Part shown: piece by piece, positions 7,423-8,638 of the stretch
Layout of the letters: every line of letters starts with the position of its first letter
Numbering within the stretch: position 1 is the first letter of the stretch
NCBI GenBank assembly: GCA_027061625.1
Contig: JAMOVF010000090.1
Location: forward strand, 1-8,638
DNA from: Deltaproteobacteria bacterium
GTDB taxonomy: Bacteria > Desulfobacterota > Dissulfuribacteria > Dissulfuribacterales > JALVPX01
Length of the DNA stretch: 8,638 nt
Reading direction: 5' to 3'
Notes under the pieces: generated by a model
Told to the model about the DNA's origin: nothing
Databases searched by the model: none
The model's input: the letters and a program-made list of their open reading frames with translations, nothing else
Position numbers and translations under genes: made by a program

Positions 7423-7451
7423 AGTATAGCATTTGGCTGGCTGGGAGAAAA
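7423..7451 (-). promoter_or_regulatory. Promoter of the tRNA-Leu gene
   Basis: On the minus strand the -10 TATACT (7428-7423) lies 11 bases before the mature tRNA end, so transcription would start near 7416 with almost no leader. A weak -35 TTTTCT (7451-7446) lies 17 bases further upstream. The placement is typical for a tRNA promoter; the -35 match is poor. Confidence 0.45.
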
Positions 7452-7463
7452 CCTTTGTAAAAA

Positions 7464-7507
7464 CAATACTGGGCAAAGCTAATGGATAAGTATTGTGGCG
7501 TCAATAC
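7464..7507. repeat. Three CAATAC half-sites forming overlapping dyads
   Basis: CAATACT (7464-7470) pairs with AGTATTG (7489-7495) as a 7-base inverted repeat with an 18-base spacer. GTATTG (7490-7495) pairs with CAATAC (7502-7507) as a 6-base inverted repeat with a 6-base spacer. The middle copy is shared. The arrangement resembles a multi-site binding region for a dimeric regulator between divergent transcripts; chance occurrence cannot be excluded. Confidence 0.3.
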
Positions 7508-7675
7508 GTAGAGATTTGTCAGAAAGCTTCACCCATATACGAATTTTCTTAAAATGCCTTTAAGACATATTTTTATAATTGGTAATTGTTTTTATCAATT
7601 TAGGATTATTTGGATTTTATTGCTGAGAAAACAGTTAGATAATAATATTGAAATGGTCTTACGCTCAAAAAGATA

Positions 7676-7704
7676 TTGACAAATTCAAAGTACAGGCCTA
7701 ATTT
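7676..7704 (+). promoter_or_regulatory. Sigma-70-type promoter for the ORP-like/ATPase operon
   Basis: A perfect TTGACA (7676-7681) is followed after 17 bases by a weak -10 TAATTT (7699-7704, three of six matches). Transcription would start near 7711, giving a 40-base leader that ends in GGGGGCG, a plausible ribosome site, 6 bases before the ATG at 7751. The weak -10 suggests that an activator could be needed. Confidence 0.4.
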
Positions 7705-7750
7705 GCATAAAAATAAAATAATTTCATGTTTTGTCTTGGGGGCGAATGAT

Positions 7751-8188
7751 ATGAAGATTGCGATAAGTGCAACAGGGCCAGATTTGAACTCAGAAGTAGA
7801 TCCACGATTTGGCAGGGCCAGATATTTTTTGATTATCGATAGCGATTCAGGCAAATTATTGGAGGTAATAGACAACTCAGAAGGCATAAATGCCCCTCAT
7901 GGGGCAGGGATAAATGCTGCCTCTAAGGTGGCGGAGGCAGGCGCCGAGGCCGTTCTTACAGGCAGAGTAGGCCCAAAGGCCTTTGTGGTGTTTAATGCTG
8001 CGGGCATAAAGGTATGCTCCAATGTTTCAGGAAAGGTCATGGATGCCATAGAAAGTTTCAAAAAGGGTGATTTAACCTTTGATCAAGGTCCTACTGCAGA
8101 CGGCCATGAAGGGCTTGGAGCAGGTTTCGGCCGGGGCAGCGGAGGAGGAGGCAGAGGCCGCAGAGGTTTTGGAAGGGGCCGAGGCTAA
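7751..8188 (+). CDS. NifX/orange-protein-like metal-cluster-binding protein (MTH1175-like) with Arg-Gly tail
   Basis: This 145-residue protein starts at the ATG at 7751, where homology begins (MKIAISATGPDLNSEVDPRF), with GGGGGCG as ribosome site. The fold region (about 1-112) shows the family marks VDPRFGRARYFLIID (16-30) and HGAGINAASKVAEAGAEAVL (50-69), followed by TGRVGPKAF and NAAGIKV. This is the dinitrogenase Fe-Mo cofactor biosynthesis superfamily (NifX, NafY, NifB C-terminus, and the Mo-Cu orange protein of Desulfovibrio). The protein probably binds or carries a metal-sulfur cluster; it has only one cysteine (Cys89) and two histidines (50, 119). The last 28 residues are a Gly/Arg-rich tail (RGSGGGGRGRRGFGRGRG), unlike compact family members. 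The ATPase gene follows after 9 bases. No nitrogenase genes are in view, so a role in nitrogen fixation should not be assumed. Confidence 0.88.
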   Translation: MKIAISATGPDLNSEVDPRFGRARYFLIIDSDSGKLLEVIDNSEGINAPHGAGINAASKVAEAGAEAVLTGRVGPKAFVVFNAAGIKVCSNVSGKVMDAIESFKKGDLTFDQGPTADGHEGLGAGFGRGSGGGGRGRRGFGRGRG

Positions 8189-8197
8189 GGATTTCAG

Positions 8198-8638
8198 ATG
8201 CAGATTGCGGTTGCCAGCGGAAAAGGCGGAACAGGCAAGACCACCATAGCAGTAAGCTTGGCGCTTGCAGCTTCAAATGACAGGGTTCAGCTGCTTGACT
8301 GTGATGTAGAGGCCCCGAACTGCCATATTTTTTTAAAACCCTCCATAGACAGGGAAAATGTCATATCCTTAGAGGTGCCAGAAGTAATTGAAGAAAAGTG
8401 CACCTACTGCCAAAAATGCAAGGAATTATGCCAGTTTAATGCAATAGCCGTCTTTGGAAAAACAATAATGGTCTTTAAGGATATGTGCCATTCATGTGGA
8501 GGCTGTTTCTTGGTGTGTCCTGAAGAGGCCTTTGCAAAAGACCACCGGGAAATAGGCACTATTGTAATGGGCCAAGGCAGAGGCAAGGTGGATTTTGTGC
8601 AGGGAAGGCTTCGGGTAGGTGAGGCCATGTCACCCCCT
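8198..8638 (+). CDS. MinD/Mrp-superfamily P-loop ATPase with inserted ferredoxin domain (COG1149 type), N-terminal part
   Basis: Only the first 147 residues are present; the gene runs off the right edge. A deviant Walker A motif SGKGGTGKTT (residues 7-16, signature Lys9) is followed by LLDCDVEAPN (32-41), the A' region of the MinD/Mrp group. A two-cluster ferredoxin insert follows: Cys68-X2-Cys71-X2-Cys74-X3-Cys78 and Cys97-X2-Cys100-X2-Cys103-X3-CysPro107, each of which should hold a 4Fe-4S cluster. The Walker B-side half is missing. The ribosome site TAAGGA overlaps the stop of the NifX-like gene and lies 6 bases before the ATG, so the two are an operon. Such ATPases commonly neighbour NifX/ORP proteins in anaerobes and are thought to act in cluster assembly or electron-coupled processes; the exact role is unknown. 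Confidence 0.92.
   Translation, partial: MQIAVASGKGGTGKTTIAVSLALAASNDRVQLLDCDVEAPNCHIFLKPSIDRENVISLEVPEVIEEKCTYCQKCKELCQFNAIAVFGKTIMVFKDMCHSCGGCFLVCPEEAFAKDHREIGTIVMGQGRGKVDFVQGRLRVGEAMSPP

Larger units (their letters stand above)
7413..7750. other. Gene-free control region between the divergent tRNA-Leu and ORP-like genes
   Basis: These 338 bases hold no credible gene on either strand. They contain the tRNA promoter, an imperfect inverted repeat over it (7413-7424 with 7441-7453), three copies of the hexamer CAATAC in alternating orientation (7464-7507), a weak AATTG/CAATT dyad near 7585-7602, and a perfect -35 box at 7676. The 7520-7650 part is AT-rich and otherwise featureless to me. In-frame codons upstream of 7751 could extend the next gene to a TTG at 7676, but that triplet is the -35 box. 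Confidence 0.6.

Noticed and set aside
7308..7472. CCAGTATT-like octamers on both sides of the tRNA (7308-7315 and 7465-7472)
   Set aside because: Eight-base matches with divergent flanks are expected by chance at this scale.
7267..7476. A 69-codon minus-strand open frame over the tRNA region
   Set aside because: It runs straight through tRNA-Leu in an arbitrary frame; the tRNA structure fully explains the sequence.
7611..7706. Two sigma-54-like GG/GC sequences (GG 7612-7613 with GC 7622-7623; GG 7695-7696 with GC 7705-7706), sought because Desulfovibrio orp genes use sigma-54
   Set aside because: Both have 8 bases between GG and GC instead of the required 10, and the TGGCAC part is missing.
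7676..7750. N-terminal extension of the NifX-like protein to a TTG at 7676
   Set aside because: The extra 25 residues have no family match, the TTG is part of a TTGACA box, and the ATG at 7751 has a ribosome-like site exactly where homology starts.

Overview
The window reads as about 8.6 kb of chromosome from a Gram-negative, probably anaerobic bacterium. Gram-negative is supported by a tripartite efflux operon with an outer-membrane lipoprotein channel and by periplasmic and lipoprotein L,D-transpeptidases. Anaerobic is an inference from the right edge. There a NifX/orange-protein-like gene is followed by a MinD-type ATPase with an inserted two-cluster ferredoxin, a pairing known from sulfate reducers (Desulfobacterota) and other anaerobes. 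I cannot name a genus.

Layout. Positions 1-3194 (minus strand): a tightly overlapping operon transcribed right to left, made of a TolC/NodT-type outer-membrane lipoprotein, a HlyD-type periplasmic adaptor and the N-terminus of an RND (AcrB-like) pump that runs off the left edge. Positions 3275-5200 (plus strand): a divergent pair, an atypical SDR of the TIGR01777/YfcH type and a secreted L,D-transpeptidase with SH3-like N-terminal regions. Positions 5224-5985 (minus strand): a second L,D-transpeptidase of different architecture, a lipoprotein, converging on the first with 23 bases between the stops. Positions 5986-6198: an AT-rich spacer with a good minus-strand promoter and a degenerate direct repeat. 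Positions 6199-7239 (minus): a radical SAM protein of the spore photoproduct lyase family that keeps the iron-sulfur cysteines but appears to lack the catalytic hydrogen-donor cysteine. Positions 7325-7412 (minus): a tRNA-Leu with anticodon UAA and encoded CCA. Positions 7413-7750: a gene-free control region carrying promoter-like sites and dyads. Positions 7751-8638 (plus): the NifX/ORP-like protein and the start of the ferredoxin-containing ATPase, the latter cut by the right edge.

How the genes work together. The three efflux genes encode one envelope-spanning export machine. The two L,D-transpeptidases probably act on peptidoglycan, by 3-3 cross-linking or by attaching or trimming protein partners. 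The right-hand pair is probably the beginning of a metal-sulfur cofactor or ORP-type complex operon. No mobile element, CRISPR array or phage gene was seen. The parts most worth a second look are the ORP-like/ATPase module, the SPL-family protein without the donor cysteine, and the dyad-rich region upstream of the tRNA and the ORP-like gene.
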